Below are positions 1 to 13,552 of a stretch of DNA of 64,000 bases, piece after piece. The translations under genes were made by a program, and so were the position numbers. Numbering within the stretch: the first letter of the stretch is position 1; the number at the start of each line of letters is the position of its first letter. Origin of the DNA: Mesostigma viride (lineage: Eukaryota > Streptophyta > Mesostigmatophyceae > Mesostigmatales > Mesostigmataceae); NCBI GenBank assembly GCA_009746045.1, contig RPFO01000082.1, positions 325,093 to 389,092 on the forward strand. Direction: 5' to 3'. The notes beneath the pieces were generated by a model that saw only the letters and a program-made list of their open reading frames with translations, was not told where the DNA came from and ran no database searches.

Positions 1-570
1 AGGTTTCTCTGGGGGCCGAGGTCTCTCGCTCGCGGCTGCCGCCAGTGTTGCCGCGAGGTCTTCCTCGGGTAGGTCCCCGCCCACGGGTTCTAAACTGGAC
101 ACGAATCTTTCGTCGGACAACAGTACCCCGTGGGCAGGGCTCTGCTCTGGTGGCAGCCTCACTTGGAAAAGCTCCAGCACGCGGATGCCAGGGACATCTG
201 GGTTGTAGAATCCAGGGAGGGGAGGTTTCGTGAGTGGGCCGCCATCGGGGGCGACGCGGGCTGTGCCTTCCCGTGCCGCTTTGAGCTGTGCTCTTTCTTC
301 CGCCTGCTGGAAGTGCTTGGTGAGGCGCCCACGTTCTAGCTCCGCCAAGCACTTGAGTGCACGGGGGATGGCCCTATTGGACAGAATAAGGTGAAATGCA
401 CGCGTATTCGTCTGGCAGGCAAGCTGCCATTCGACGTCGGTTGACTGAGGCCGCCAGCGCAGGTCGATGCAAGTGAGATCACGACCAAAGCCGAGCGCCG
501 CTAACGTGGAAGGAGCGGTGGATGTAGGATGCTCGTCACAGCGTAGCTCTGTAGCAATATTGTCACCCAT
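1..570 (-). CDS. Unrecognised protein, N-terminal 190 codons, runs off left edge
   Basis: Reading the minus strand from the ATG at 570-568, the frame stays open for 190 codons to the window edge. It is also open upstream to about 687, without another ATG. The protein starts MGDNIATELRCDEHP. A hydrophobic/Trp-containing stretch with WRPQSTDVEWQLACQ follows at about residues 39-53. A charged helical segment rich in Glu, Arg, Lys and Gln spans about residues 69-95, then a Pro-rich stretch with PPLPGFYNPDVPG, and an Ala/Glu-rich end. The length of the open frame and its protein-like composition argue for real coding sequence. I do not recognise the family. The gene is transcribed away from the phototropin gene, so the two share the 571-2292 intergenic region. 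The true start could lie in an upstream exon. Confidence 0.6.
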   Translation of the reverse strand, partial: MGDNIATELRCDEHPTSTAPSTLAALGFGRDLTCIDLRWRPQSTDVEWQLACQTNTRAFHLILSNRAIPRALKCLAELERGRLTKHFQQAEERAQLKAAREGTARVAPDGGPLTKPPLPGFYNPDVPGIRVLELFQVRLPPEQSPAHGVLLSDERFVSSLEPVGGDLPEEDLAATLAAAASERPRPPEKP

Positions 571-2292
571 GTGGGCTTGACAAAGCCTTCCGTACCTGCC
601 CACGGTACACGTGAGCCGCCTGTCTGGCCTTTCTTCCCCCGACCAACAGGAGAGTAAATTTCGGATGAGAGGCCCTAGAAGGCGAAATTAAACTTGTGAA
701 TCTGCTGTGATTGATTTCCCGAAGGTCGTATTGCTATTCATGACCAAGAGCAAGGCGTTGTACGTACAAACAAGTTCCCAAAAATCCAATACGCCGTTGT
801 CTGGCATGGCAATGAAACTTTTATCTCCCGACATAACGACATGCAAAAGATCGTAATATCACTGAAAGAAGCTCAGAATTGCGACGATCGAGCCTGGAAT
901 TCAAGGCGATGCTTGACGCGGACGATATGGGACAGTGCGACAGGAGTCCTGTCATGCGGACGCCGCCAAACTTGCGTTAATTATTGTGATGTAAAATTTC
1001 CACGTAGTTTGAAGTCAGCGCTGGCAGCATGCAGAACAACTATGAGAGCAACTATGATAAGGGGCTGGCTTCCTGCCTTGTTGCATCACAAAAACGATAC
1101 CATGGATGAGCACCCTTGCTGCTCCTCTCAAACTTTCCGAACAACGATCCTTTATTTGACCCATGAATGCAATTTACATGCATTATTACTGACTCGCAAC
1201 TTATATTTACTTATCCAATTATTGTTGACCACTGACCAGAGATGTAGAATGGGAAACGAGTATCAACAAATCCCTAATTTGAAGGTAGTCTCACAACTCA
1301 CAAGTCACGGTAGGCCGAACCGCCGAAGCGGCGCAATCGCTTGGAGCCTGGAGGCCGGCAGGCCGCTAATTGCGGCCGCTCGCATGGCGCGTCGCGCGGA
1401 TTGGCCCGGCAGTCAGTTCCTCTTTATGAATCGGTCGCGTACTTGGAGAGCTCCTTTAAATAGCTACATATGTACCTAGATCCTCGGGCGGAATTTCTCG
1501 GGCACGAGTTTCGACCAGGACGCGTGAGAAAACGCGGAGCCTTCGCCTGATCAGCGAATCACCTGCCGGCTTGCTGAGAATATCCATCCAGTAAACGTGC
1601 TAGTGCGCCGCCAACAGCGCCGCAACGGCATTTCTGCACCCAGGCGCAGGCTTCCCGGTTATCCTGCGGTTCCGCTTACAGCTTCCGGTCATCACATGGC
1701 CCCCACGTTCACTCCACTCAAGTTGAGTTGGATCGCATTCCGGTCTACTGCAAGTACCTCCACCTCAACGCAACTAGCGACTTCTTAACCCCCACCGTAC
1801 CAGCTCGATAAAGTATTTGCTCAATAATATCTATGTTCAAGAGTCGACGTGGTTCCGCCGTTGATAAGGATCTGCACAGACCCAGCCAACCTGAGCCGGC
1901 ACGCGATATTCCGACCAATCGGATGTGGATCAGCTTTTTCACCAGGAGCTTTTTGGGACGAAACCGATCGAGGCGCGCACTTTTCCAAGTTGGCACACAA
2001 CGCCAACTAGTCGTCACGTTACAACATGTCCACGATTACGGTAAAGCTATTACCCAGTGTGACGCTGAGTCAACTGCCGCACGGGAAAGCAAAATTAGTG
2101 CTCATGGCGACGTGGATGAAGTAGCCTGGAATATTCAGTATAGGCTCGTAAAGGACGTGCAAACTTCCTCCCATTATTGCTAGAGAAGATTACAGGGCTG
2201 TCGCCGGGGCCTTGTTTGGAAATGAGCTTCAACCTGGTGGTGACATTGTAGTTATAGTTTTTTAACGACGTCTGTTGCGCCCGGACAGCGCC
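571..2292. other. Divergent intergenic region between minus-strand gene and PHOT
   Basis: This 1.7-kb stretch separates the two divergent 5' ends. It is less GC-rich than the phototropin exons further right. No clear TATA element, repeat or coding exon could be supported. A 212-codon open frame at 841-1479 has mixed low-information composition, and I treat it as chance. Confidence 0.5.
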
Positions 2293-5200
2293 ATGGCCGC
2301 CCCAGCGAATCCGGCGCCTACTTTGCCTCCATTTTCAACGTACTTTACGCAGGCCATTGGTTCATTTAGGCCAGCGTTTGTGATCAGTGATCCTGGCCTC
2401 CCGGATTGCCCTATCCTTTTTGCGAGCGATGGATTTTATGAGATGACCGGCTACTCTCCCGAGGAGACCCTTGGCCGTAATTGGTGCGTGCAATGCAGAC
2501 ATTGACTGATTGAGATCTGGCCGAGGCATCCGTAGTTGCTGTGTTTGGCGTTGGAAATGTTTTGCCTGCTAGTGAGCGAGGAAAATTTTGCCGTTGGAAA
2601 ACCTCTGCTGATTGACGGGCTAAGACGGGCTCATACTTGTTTTTCGTACGCAGCCGGTTTCTTCAAGGAAAGGATACAAACAAGTTCAAGGTCAAGAAAC
2701 TTCGGGAGGCGGTTGAGGCCCGGAAAGCCTGTACCGTTCGTTTGCTAAACTACAAGAAAGATGGCACGCCTTTTTGGAACCTCCTCACCATCTCACCAAT
2801 CCACCTGGACGGAGCGTCTCGTATGCTCGGGTAAGCCTTGCACATCCACTGTATGGAACAATATTAACAGCATATTCACATTATGAGCATTTAGCTGTAT
2901 TGTAGACATTGCCTGTGTGTCCCGTAAGACAATCTGGTACATGTTATGGTACAAGTCATAATCTTATCAACAAAGAAGAACATACTGTCCCTGTGACAAT
3001 GAGGCATTCCCTACATCCCAGCACATGCGCATGCATACCTAGCAACAGCCCTCATCTGGGCTGCGTGACCAACGCGCGCCAGTTGACAGGAATGGAGCCT
3101 TTGTGTGCCGGAGGGACGCGATGCACACATGTGCTGGGAAGACGGTGCCGCCAATGGACTTGTGTAGTGCTGGTGGTTAGTATGTGCATGCCAGCAGGGA
3201 CCACCCTTGTGGGATGATTCTCCTTGAGAGCGGAAGCCAATCCTGGTTCCTCAAATAGCTACATCGAAGCAACATGATGCCACGTCGCCTTTGCCATGCA
3301 GTCATGCTATTTTTTATCATATCGCACCGTTTTCCCTCCGTATTCTGCCCTACGAGTGATCCTGGCATGTCCTGCCCGTCCCGAGCGGGCACGCAATGTT
3401 GTGGGCCCCACGTGCTGGAATGGGCATGTGGCATCCTGTGGGAGGATATCGCTGCCCTTGTGCATGGCCCTACGTGTCCCGCCTGTGTGCTTGAACTCAT
3501 GAGCACTCTTTATGGTGTCTTCTATGCCCCTGTGCTCCTGTGCCCATCTTCCTGGTGGTCTGTGCCAGCGTGCAAGCGGACGTCACGCAGAACACGGAGG
3601 GCACGTTCAAGGAGGTGGAGGAGGAGACGGGCGTAGGCGATGTGCCGCTGCTGATCCGATATGAAGGTGGGGGCACGTGTTGAGATTGGCAATGAAAGGG
3701 GGGATAGCTGACGTGAATGACACACATAAGCACATCCAGGGTGCGCGGTGCCGGGCAGTGGTTGCGGTGCAAAGCCGTAGCGCTGGTTTGCTGCGCCCAA
3801 TGTCGCCACGATAGCCAGGGTACATGCCTTGGTCTGGTGCGAGTAAGTGGTGCGAGTAAGTGGACTGTGGAGCGAGCAATGCTCCCCAGCAGCAGGCATG
3901 CTATGGCTTCCTTCCACACATGTTCGCGGCCTCCTTTGTTGAGGCATGCTAGCGTGGGTGTGTATTCTTGGCCCAGCAGGTTCAAGTAAGCCATCAGGCA
4001 CCTGGGATTGGATGCATGGCCATTCTTCATGGTGTTTTTTGTGGCTGAGGTGCAGGGGAGAAATGCCTCCCCCTGATCCCTACCCCGACAGATACAGCTT
4101 CAGCGCAGGTCCCCGCCTGCAACAGCTCGGTACCTCGTGGCCTGCGTATGTGCCTTGTGGGTCGGTGGCACTCATTCCAAGGGGCCAGCAGCGTGACGGG
4201 CGCACTGCAACGTCTGCGAGTGTGTACTGTCGTGCCGAGCAAGCTAGCTGTTTACTTGTTATAATGCAAGGGAGGGGCATGAAGAATGCCAGGTAGTCAA
4301 GCGGGCAGGCTGGCAGTCAGGCATGCTAGGCGACAAGTAGGCAGGCAGGCAAAAAGTGGGAATCCGGGCATGCGAGCTGAAGATTGTGCTTGGAAGCAAG
4401 CCAGGAAGTCTTTAGAAACCTGCCAGCCAGGTAGAATTCCAGTGTTTAACGCAGATCGGATTCAGGTTCAACTCCACACTCCACCCCACTCACCACCCAG
4501 TGTGCCCCTGTTCTTGGCTCGCTGGGTAGCCTTCATGCTGAAACGTCACAGTAATTAATAACCGCCATAATCCACACCGGCCAGCTGGAAAACAGTTATG
4601 CTGAAATCCTGGGGCATGCACACACACATACGCACACATACACGTGTGCATCTCCGATCCCTTTCAGACCGCCTGACAAAGAAGGCGATGACGGAGGTGG
4701 AGGACGTCCTGGACGTGGTGGCCAAGGTGGACGAGAACATCAAGAAGGACCACGCGGGCGTGGGCTCGGGCGTCCCTGGCCAGATGACAAGCGAGGGGCA
4801 GAAGGACGCGACCCCCCAGCGCACAGGGCGGCGCAAGGCTATCGACATGGCCACCACGCTGGAGCGCATCCAGAAGTGCTTTGTGATCAGCGACCCGCAC
4901 CTGCCCGACTGCCCCATCGTGAGTGGCGCACTGCGCTGGACGCTTTCGTGCAGGGGCGAGTTTTTGCCGTTTTGTTCTCTTGTGCTGTTTCGAGTGCATC
5001 ACCACTAATTGTGTAGTATTTTACTACCGCTACTTGATAAGTGGATAGTTGTCTTCGCCATGGTGGTCATGTTTTAAGGTCCCAGGCTTGGCGGTGATGG
5101 TAGCTGCTTAAGTGCTGGGCTTCAGACGTGGCACCCTGTTCATTCTACCAGCAAGGCCGATAGGACTCATCCCCCTCGTGGGTCTCATTGCATGTGCAGG

Positions 5201-8200
5201 TCAGCATCCACGCAGCTGGGCCAGCGGTCCCGCCTTTTGTGCGCTTGTGCCTTTCTGGCCACACCATGTAGGTGTTCGAGCGTCTCTGTGTGTGCCTGCC
5301 TGGTTGCCCTCGCATGCTCCTGTCCTGGGAATGCAAGCGGGTAGGCGTCTCTGAGGGCAGAGGTGCAACCTGCCCTTATGGTGTGGTAAAGCGCTGACAA
5401 AGGATTTCCCTTGTGGCACACGTGCACACCCTGGCAGGTGTTCGTGTCGGAGCCCTTCCTGGAGCTGACGCAGTACTCGCGCGAGGAGATTCTGGGCCGC
5501 AACTGCCGGTGAGTCGACAAGCCCAGAGAGGCGCAACTATCGGATTGCCTCGCAAAGCCCCTGGTGCTGATAGGGTGATACCCATACGGCGGTCCGTCAG
5601 AATCAAAGGAGATGTGGTTCGCACGCCAGTAAATGACATTGCTTGGCAAGTAGCGGGCAGGGGTCCCTGGAGGGAGGCCATGCGGCGTCATGCCAGGTGG
5701 AAGACGCAGTTCATCGCCTTGTTTCTTTTCCCAATGTATTGCATGAGCGCACTGCCTGCATCCGTTCCAGGTGGTGTCCAATAGGCAGCTGGAGGCTATT
5801 CTTCCGATCGGGTGTGAATATATAGCTATTCTGCTGGTTAGGGGAGGTCGATGGCTGGATTTGGGGCTCCTTAGTCAGTGACAGTGCTAGTGATCGTGTG
5901 ATTCCATGGGACTTGCGGGACATGTACCTGCGGGCAGCTCACATTTCTCCGACTGCCGCTGCTGCTGCCCCCCTGCCTCCTTCGTCCCCACACACTGGTG
6001 CCCCCCCTTGCCGCAGTTTCCTGCAAGGCAAGGGCACCGACCGGAAGCAGGTCATGAAGATCCGCGAGGCCATCGACACGGGCGGCGAGTGCACGGTGCA
6101 GCTGCTCAACTACAAGAAGGATGGTGCGTGCCCGCCCTATAGGAGGGGTGGCGAGGAGCGGCAGCAAAGTTGTAGCGGCTGGCAGTGGCAGCCGCAGGAA
6201 GGTGGCAGGCGTTGATTTTAGAGCGGCGCACGTGCAGGCTGATGTCATTATTCAGCCAGGGTGGAAGTGGTAACCTGGCAAAATTATATGGGATGCTGTG
6301 CAGGTCATGTCATGAGGTGTCACATACATTTAGTGACAACCCATTTACACCCCTGCATGCTTGTTCATGTTTCAACGAGATTCCATGTTTGGTGCTATCA
6401 CCCCTGCATGCCTTGCTCATTATTGGATGAGCAACCATGTTTGGTGCTATCACCCCTGCATGCCTTGCTCATTATTGGATGAGCAACCATGTTCGGTGCT
6501 ATCACCCCTGCATGCCTTGCTCATTATTGGATGAGCAACCATGTTTGGTGTTATCACCCCTGCATGCCTTGCTCATTATTGGATGAGCAACCATGTTTGG
6601 TGCTATCACCCCTGCATGCCTGGCTCATTATTGGATGAGCAACCATGTTTGGTGTTATCACCACTGCATGCCTTGCTCATTATTGGATGAGCAACCATGT
6701 TTGGTGTTATCACCCCTGCATGCCTTGCTCATTATTGGATGAGCAACCATGTTTGGTGTTATCACCACTGCATGCCTTGCTCATTATTGGATGAGCAACC
6801 ATGTTTGGTGTTATCACCCCTGCATGCCTTGCTCATTATTGGATGAGCAACCATGTTTGGTGCTATCACCACTGCATGCCTTGCTCATTATTGGATGAGC
6901 AACCATGTTTGGTACTATCACCGCACTTGCCTAATTAGCATGACCTGGATGGAACTGCTGTGAGCGTGCGTGGTCAGGCGGGGCCTTTTGCCCCTGGACA
7001 CTTCCTTGGCCTGCGCCCTCTGACTACCGTGGTGGTCGCCGGCAAGGTGTCACTCCCCCCCCCCCTGTGTCCTTGCCACCGCCAACATCACTGCTAGACC
7101 CCTGGGATATATTTGGTCTGTACACATGACTTGTGGTGACTCATATCTGCTTCTGGGTGCCCCATCATGGGCTTGCGTAGCTGGACCTCGTTTCCTAGCT
7201 GGTCCGGCCCTCTCGCCCGCATGTGCTGACAATGACGCCTCTGCGTACACTGCCCTGTGCTCTTCCCTCGCGTGTCGTCATGTCAAGTGGTTTCCTGACG
7301 TAGTCCCGTTTCTCCCCCTTGTGTCCTTCTGGTCGGGATGTGGACGTGTATACGTGTGCATCGCTTGCTCCCTGCAGGCACCCCCTTCTGGAACATGCTT
7401 CACCTGGCGCCTGTACGCAGCTCCACGGTATGTTACAGCGAGCACTGATTTGTCCGCCACGTTGGCCACAATCATAGGAGACAGCCAAGCAACATCATTT
7501 CCTCGCATTAGCGGTTGCGTTTGGCAGGGCCATAGGGGTTGTCTTGTGGTCTCTCTCTCTCTACCTACGTGTGTGCCTTGCTTGGGCAGGGCAGTGAACC
7601 CTCCAAGCCTTTCAATGATAACATGTCTAGGGTTTTGGGTGATGGGCTTTAGGTTAAGGGTTTACACGTGCTGGTCGGCTTTCACAGCCGGCGCACATCC
7701 TTGTTTGGGTTTGTCTACTGGCAATGCGACCCTCCGCGGCTCATGTTGCGCGAGGCCATGTGTTCATGCATCACTGGATTGCGTTGTCGCAGCCTGAGTC
7801 GATGGACAGCAGAGGATAGATGTTGTGATGGGAAGGTGCAGTGGCCATGATGCACCCTTGCCTTGTGTTGGCAGCAGGTGCAGCTCTCCTATCGAAATGG
7901 CCTCCACCCGGGCCGGTACTGTTGTGACTCCCTCTCGCTAATCCAACCCCTTCGATCCTGCCCTTCGTTGCAGTTTTCCATGTTGGGTGTGACTACCTGT
8001 CTGGTCCCTAGCCCTCGCACCTTCTAACCCATGCCCCTTCCTGGCGGATGCCCCTTCCTGCCGCCACCGTCCCTTACTCCCCGCCCCCGTGCCTTTTTCT
8101 TTCTGGTTGCCCCACTTTCTTCTTGCCCTCTCTTCACACCCCCCCTTTCTCGTTCCCCCCCGCATGTTTTTCCGAGCAGGGCGTGCTCCAGTTCTTCATC

Positions 8201-10527
8201 GGAGTGCAGATGGACGTGACCACCCCAGAGGACGAGGCCAACATCGCGCAGGGGAAGATCACGCGCGCGGAAAACGAGAACGATGCCAAGATCGTGCGTG
8301 GGGGGTACAAGAGAGAATGGATGGGGGGCAAGGTCGTGCGTGGGGGGTACAAGAGAGAATGGATGGGGGGCAAGATCGTACGTGGGGGGGTGGCGGTGGT
8401 GGTTAGTATGGATGCATGCCAAGACCGTGCGTGTGGGGGGGGGGGAATAGGAGAACGAGAACGACACCAAGATCGTACGTGTGGGGGGGGGGGAGAAGAA
8501 CAAGAACGACGCCGAGGTCATATGTGTGGGGGGGGTGACGGTGGTGGTTAGCATGGACACATGGCAAGAACGTGTGTGGGGAGGACGAGAGAGCATGGAT
8601 GGGCTGCCGAGATGGTACATGGGGGTCTAAGAGCAGGTTAGCTGAGGGTTCATGCCAAGATTATTTGTGGGAGGGATGAAGAGGACGTGGTGCCTGGGTG
8701 TACGTGAGGTGGAGTAGACAAGTGTTGAAAGGCTGTACACGGGGTGGTGGTGCCAAGGCCACACATGGGGGGATGACAGGATGCAGGGGGCAAGGGGTAG
8801 TTGCATGATTAAGAGAGAGGCCATGTGGTGCAGGCAGTGATGAAAGGTTTGTTGTATGTAAGGCCTCTTGGTAGAGACCATGTGTCGTGTCAACATTATT
8901 ATCCATGGCAGCAACCGCGTAATTCTGCAGCGCCCATTCTCGGTGCAGCTTAGTTTTCCCTCAGGCTTCCCCGCCCTCGGCCAGCGCGTGCACGCACAGA
9001 CACGCCCTGCGCTGCTCTACAGGGCATGGTCAACGGCTCCACATGTGGCCAACGTGATGTCTTCACAAACGCTTCCCCAAGTGCTTTCTTTTTAATTTTT
9101 ATGAAGTTGGCAGCGATGGTGGCAACTGTGTCCCCTCGACCTCTGCGGCCTGACTGCTTGTTTAGCACGTTTGTGCCCCCCCCCTGGTACCCTGTTTCAT
9201 GGTGCCATGGCAGCCGTGTACCCAGACCCTGCCCCTTCTGCCATACCATCGCCCTGCACATGAGCCTACGTGGGGTCGATTTTTAAACTCTTCCAAGCGT
9301 TGGAAGGGAGTGAGGTGCCCATTTCGTCTGTTGGCTGTGATGCTCGGCCGCCAATGAACACAGAATCGCAAAGGCCTTTGGAGCATATCGTCTTGCTTAT
9401 GCCCACTGTTCCACCACTGATCCCTGTTGCATACCTGGGTGCTTGCCCCCCCCCCCAAACTCCCAACCGCACCGCCCGCACACATACACACAATCAAACT
9501 TGTCATAAACTTGGTGCGCCCACCCCTGCAGCAACAACTGGCGGCGGCCAAGGCCATCAGTGCCGTCAACAACTTGTGGCACGACCGCCCCACCGCCGGC
9601 GTGGACGGGGGGTATGACCAGGTACGCGTGTGTGCGGGGGTGTGACTAGCTTCTGCAGCACAACCATTCAGGGGCCCAACGCGGGGGACAAGTGGTCGCC
9701 ATTCTGTGCAGTCGAGCAAGGCGCCCGAGAGAGGGTAAGGGGGGCCGGAAGTTGCCCGGATGTCAGCTGATGGGAGCGCGCAGTGTCTGCCGATGCTACA
9801 AGACGTGGTGGCTGTGCGCGGCGGCCACACGCCCAGCCGCATGACGCGTGCACAGGATGGCCCTTGTTGGCGCCACGGACGGTTGGCAGCAATGCGTTGT
9901 GAGCCATCGGATGCTTATCTGCTGTGCATGGCGGTTGGTTGTTTGTTGCCAAAGCCCACTTAATTTTTCCTGCCCGAGATGGTGGGTTGCAGCCCCCGCG
10001 TGCAGGGGCGCGCACAGGAGACGGTTTTTCGTGCGCGTTCCTTTCTACTACGACTGATGTATTTGCCGGATATATCCTTCGGTAGTCTTGAAATGTCCTA
10101 AAGTCCTGTAATGATGGCCCCTGATGCACATGTACCTCTCTGTCTCATGGCCTCCTCTAAGAATCTGCCCTTTGTTCTGCCAATTTCCCTCCGCGAATGC
10201 CCGGGTGCCTTCTCTCCAGAACAACCACAAGCTGTGGCTGCCACACTGTAAAGCCATCCCGGGCCCCCATCCGCACACGCGTGGGCTGGCCGTCACCTCT
10301 AAGATCCGTGAGGTATGCGCCATTTAAATCATGGTGGTAGTTGTGGAGGGACATGCCGTTCAGCGATAATGGAGGTCCATGCCATGCGTGCTGGTAGTGG
10401 TCCATCAGGCCCCAGCGTCCATTCGCGGTTGTGCTGCGCACCATCTTGCTGCTCCTTTTCAGATGCCGAAGCGCATGTATGCACGCACGCGTGTGCAAAC
10501 ACGCAGACACACACATAGAAACACACA

Positions 10528-10576
<49 letters not shown>

Positions 10577-13505
10577 CTTTGTACACCAGCCGCCGTCACC
10601 TGGTGCTCCCACGCATGTGCTAACTACACAGCACGCACCTTGGTCATACCCTGCCTCCCACTTGTGCCCTATCTTCTGCGTGCGTGCAGGTGGTGGGTGG
10701 CGGCCCGCTGCGCTTCATGCACTTCCGTTTCCTGCGCCACCTGGGCCGTGGTGACGTCGGCAGTGTGCAGCTGGTTGAGCTGGGCGCGACCAAGCAGAAG
10801 TTTGCGATGAAGGTGCTGGACAAGAAGGTCATCCTCGAGCGAAACAAGGTAGAGCGACAAAGTCATCATGACGTGCAATAAGTTAGGGCGACAAGGTAGG
10901 CCGATAGCGCAATAAGGAAGGATGGCAGGTGCCCGCTGTACCGCACGACGTTGGGCGCAGAGAAGCAGCTCGCGTCACCCGGTCAGGAAAGGCGGGACAG
11001 GCATGGCGGGGGAAGGGGAGGGGGGGGGAGGATTAAGTAGGGATGCGCAAGCTGACCACAACATGTAGGAAAGGGGTGCGGCACATACGTGGGGCGCTGG
11101 GAGCGGGCTGATGGGGACCGTGGAGGAGTGTGTGAGCGCTACTTTCGTAGGTGTCTGACACGGACATTCGCTTGGCCCACAAGCCCGAGTGACGGGCACC
11201 CCGAATGGAGCTATCTGCAATGCAAGGCAGCAAGGCAGCCAGCCATAGAGCTTCCCCAGTTCACAAACTCATTTGTGTATTGCGAGAGATTTCCACGCAT
11301 CCGCGTGCGTTCCTGCTCCACGTGCGACTCCCATGCATCCGTCTGCCTTGGTGACAGCCATAAGGTCTCCTCCCTCAGCGTCTTTCCTGCCTCTGCTCAT
11401 CGTCTCCTTACCTTCCCCCCCGCCCGATGCCACACACGCACCACAACCAATCGCCCCCCCCCCCCCTTCCCCCCTGCAGGTCCAGCGCGCGCTGACGGAG
11501 CGGGATGTGCTGGCGATGCTCGACTACCCCTTTCTGCCCGTCCTGTACGGCGTCTTCCAGACGGAGAACCACATCTGCATGGTGACCGACTTTTGCCCCG
11601 GTGGGGAGATGTACCAGATGCTGTCCAACATGCCGGGCAACCGGCTGTCCGAGGATGTGTGCCGGTGAGCAGCAGCATTCGTTTATTGGCGGGGTTTTGA
11701 GTGTTTGCCAGCATGGTATTGGCCGTGTGCGTGTGCGTGACTGGCCTCGCTCTCTTAACCTTCCCTTGCCGTCGCTCCTCGCCGCATGACCTACTTCCCC
11801 CCATGCCCTGCCCCTGCATGGCCTCTCCCCGGCTTTTTGCGCCAGGTTCTACGTGGCGGAGGTGCTGCTCGCGCTCGAGTATCTGCACCTGCAAGGTAAG
11901 CAGTCAACTGGCTGGAGCGTGCTCTGCCCTCGGATGGGGTTGACATGATATGTCGGGAAGGGGGAAGGGGGGGGGGGCGTGAGAGGGGGGGGCTTAGCTT
12001 GAGGCTGTCATTGCTTACCAGCGTGTCAATAGCGCCATGTATGGTGGACCACAGCCTTGACCTATGCGTGTATCATCCCGGACCATGACCTTAGGGTATT
12101 GGCACGCCACAGCTTGTGCTCATATGCTTCGCGCTCAGATGCTTTCTTCTCTTTTCCCATTTTCGAACAGAAGCTGACCTGACCCTCCATTCCATCTAGC
12201 TATTCTGACTCCCCCTTACCTTTCCAGTTGCACCCCCTCAACCACCCTGGCCCCCCTGCCCCCCACCCCCCACCCCCGCCCTCTCCTCCAGGCGTTGTTT
12301 ACCGCGACCTCAAGCCGGAGAACATCCTGCTCAAGGAGAACGGCCACATCATCCTGACCGACTTTGACCTGTCGTTCAGCGCGCCCATCTTCCCCAAGAT
12401 CCAGCACGTGGCCACGGGCAAGAAGGCCAGCAAGGGCGGCATGAAGACGATCCCTGAGCTGGTGGCGGAGCCGCTGGCGGACACGAACAGCTTCGTGGGC
12501 ACCGCAGAGTACCTCGCGCCGGTAGGGTTCCATCATATCCATGACTAGCTCCACGAGTAGATACCGCCATGAAGGCTTACGTCTCGCCATGTCTACTCAG
12601 CTCAAGTTACCACCATACTGATCCCGTGTCTGTTGCTGTCATCCATGACAGAGTCGCGGTGATCTGCTTTTGCATTTATGCTGTCTGGGGGATTTCACTC
12701 GCGAGGGGATGTCGCGGCACCCTGGCTGCAGTCCCCTCGTGCCCTGACACTGCTGTACCATGCCCTGACTCAACCATGACACGTGTGCCCTGACTACCAT
12801 GCCCTGACACTGGCATCTACCGTGTTTATTTCTTCCCCTTCCTCGTTCTCACCCCCTGACCCCTGGTCCGCCACCCGCAGGAGATCATCAACAACAAGGG
12901 CCACTCGGCGCCTGTCGACTGGTGGTCGCTCGGTACGTTGCCACGCCCGGCGACCTTGCCTTGCCGGGTTCATCCGCCGTCTCTGTCGGATCATGGTTCC
13001 TTCTGCCAGCAAGGCGCCGCGTGTATGCATGTTGTCAGCACTGCGCCGCATAGTCGCTTCTTTGGGCCGTCTTCCCTTGTTAGACAGGCATGCGCTGGAA
13101 CAAGGCTGCCCCCTATCATGCATGGTGATTGTGCCATCCCCAACACTAGCGCCTTTTGTCCACCCTCAAAAACCTTGCGGCAGTGGGGGTTGACTCGCAC
13201 CATGCGTTGATTTGTGTATGTCGCCTTGTGTAGCCTGTTTGGATGGTTAGTGCCTCGTGTTACTGCGTCCTTTTATTGGATATGTCTTTTTTACATCGCC
13301 ATGCTGGCTTGGACTGGCTGTATTGCCCTGCTGGCTCGGCCCCGCAGGCATCTTCACATACGAGCTGCTGTACGGGCGCACGCCCTTCTTCGGGCAGAGC
13401 CGGTCTCAGACATTCCGCAACATCCTTCACGCGCCACTCGTGTTCCCCTCCAAGCCGATGGTTTGTGGCCATGCACACACACAGACACACACACACACAC
13501 ACACA

Positions 13506-13552
<47 letters not shown>

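Noticed and set aside
841-1479. 212-codon plus-strand open frame upstream of PHOT
   Set aside because: Composition looks random (many Cys, Arg, Thr, Leu), and no motif or splice context was found; it is treated as chance.
7620-7670. Interstitial telomere repeats (TTTAGGG-like)
   Set aside because: Only a few degenerate GGGTTTTGGG / TTTAGGTTAAGGG motifs are present, with no regular repeat.
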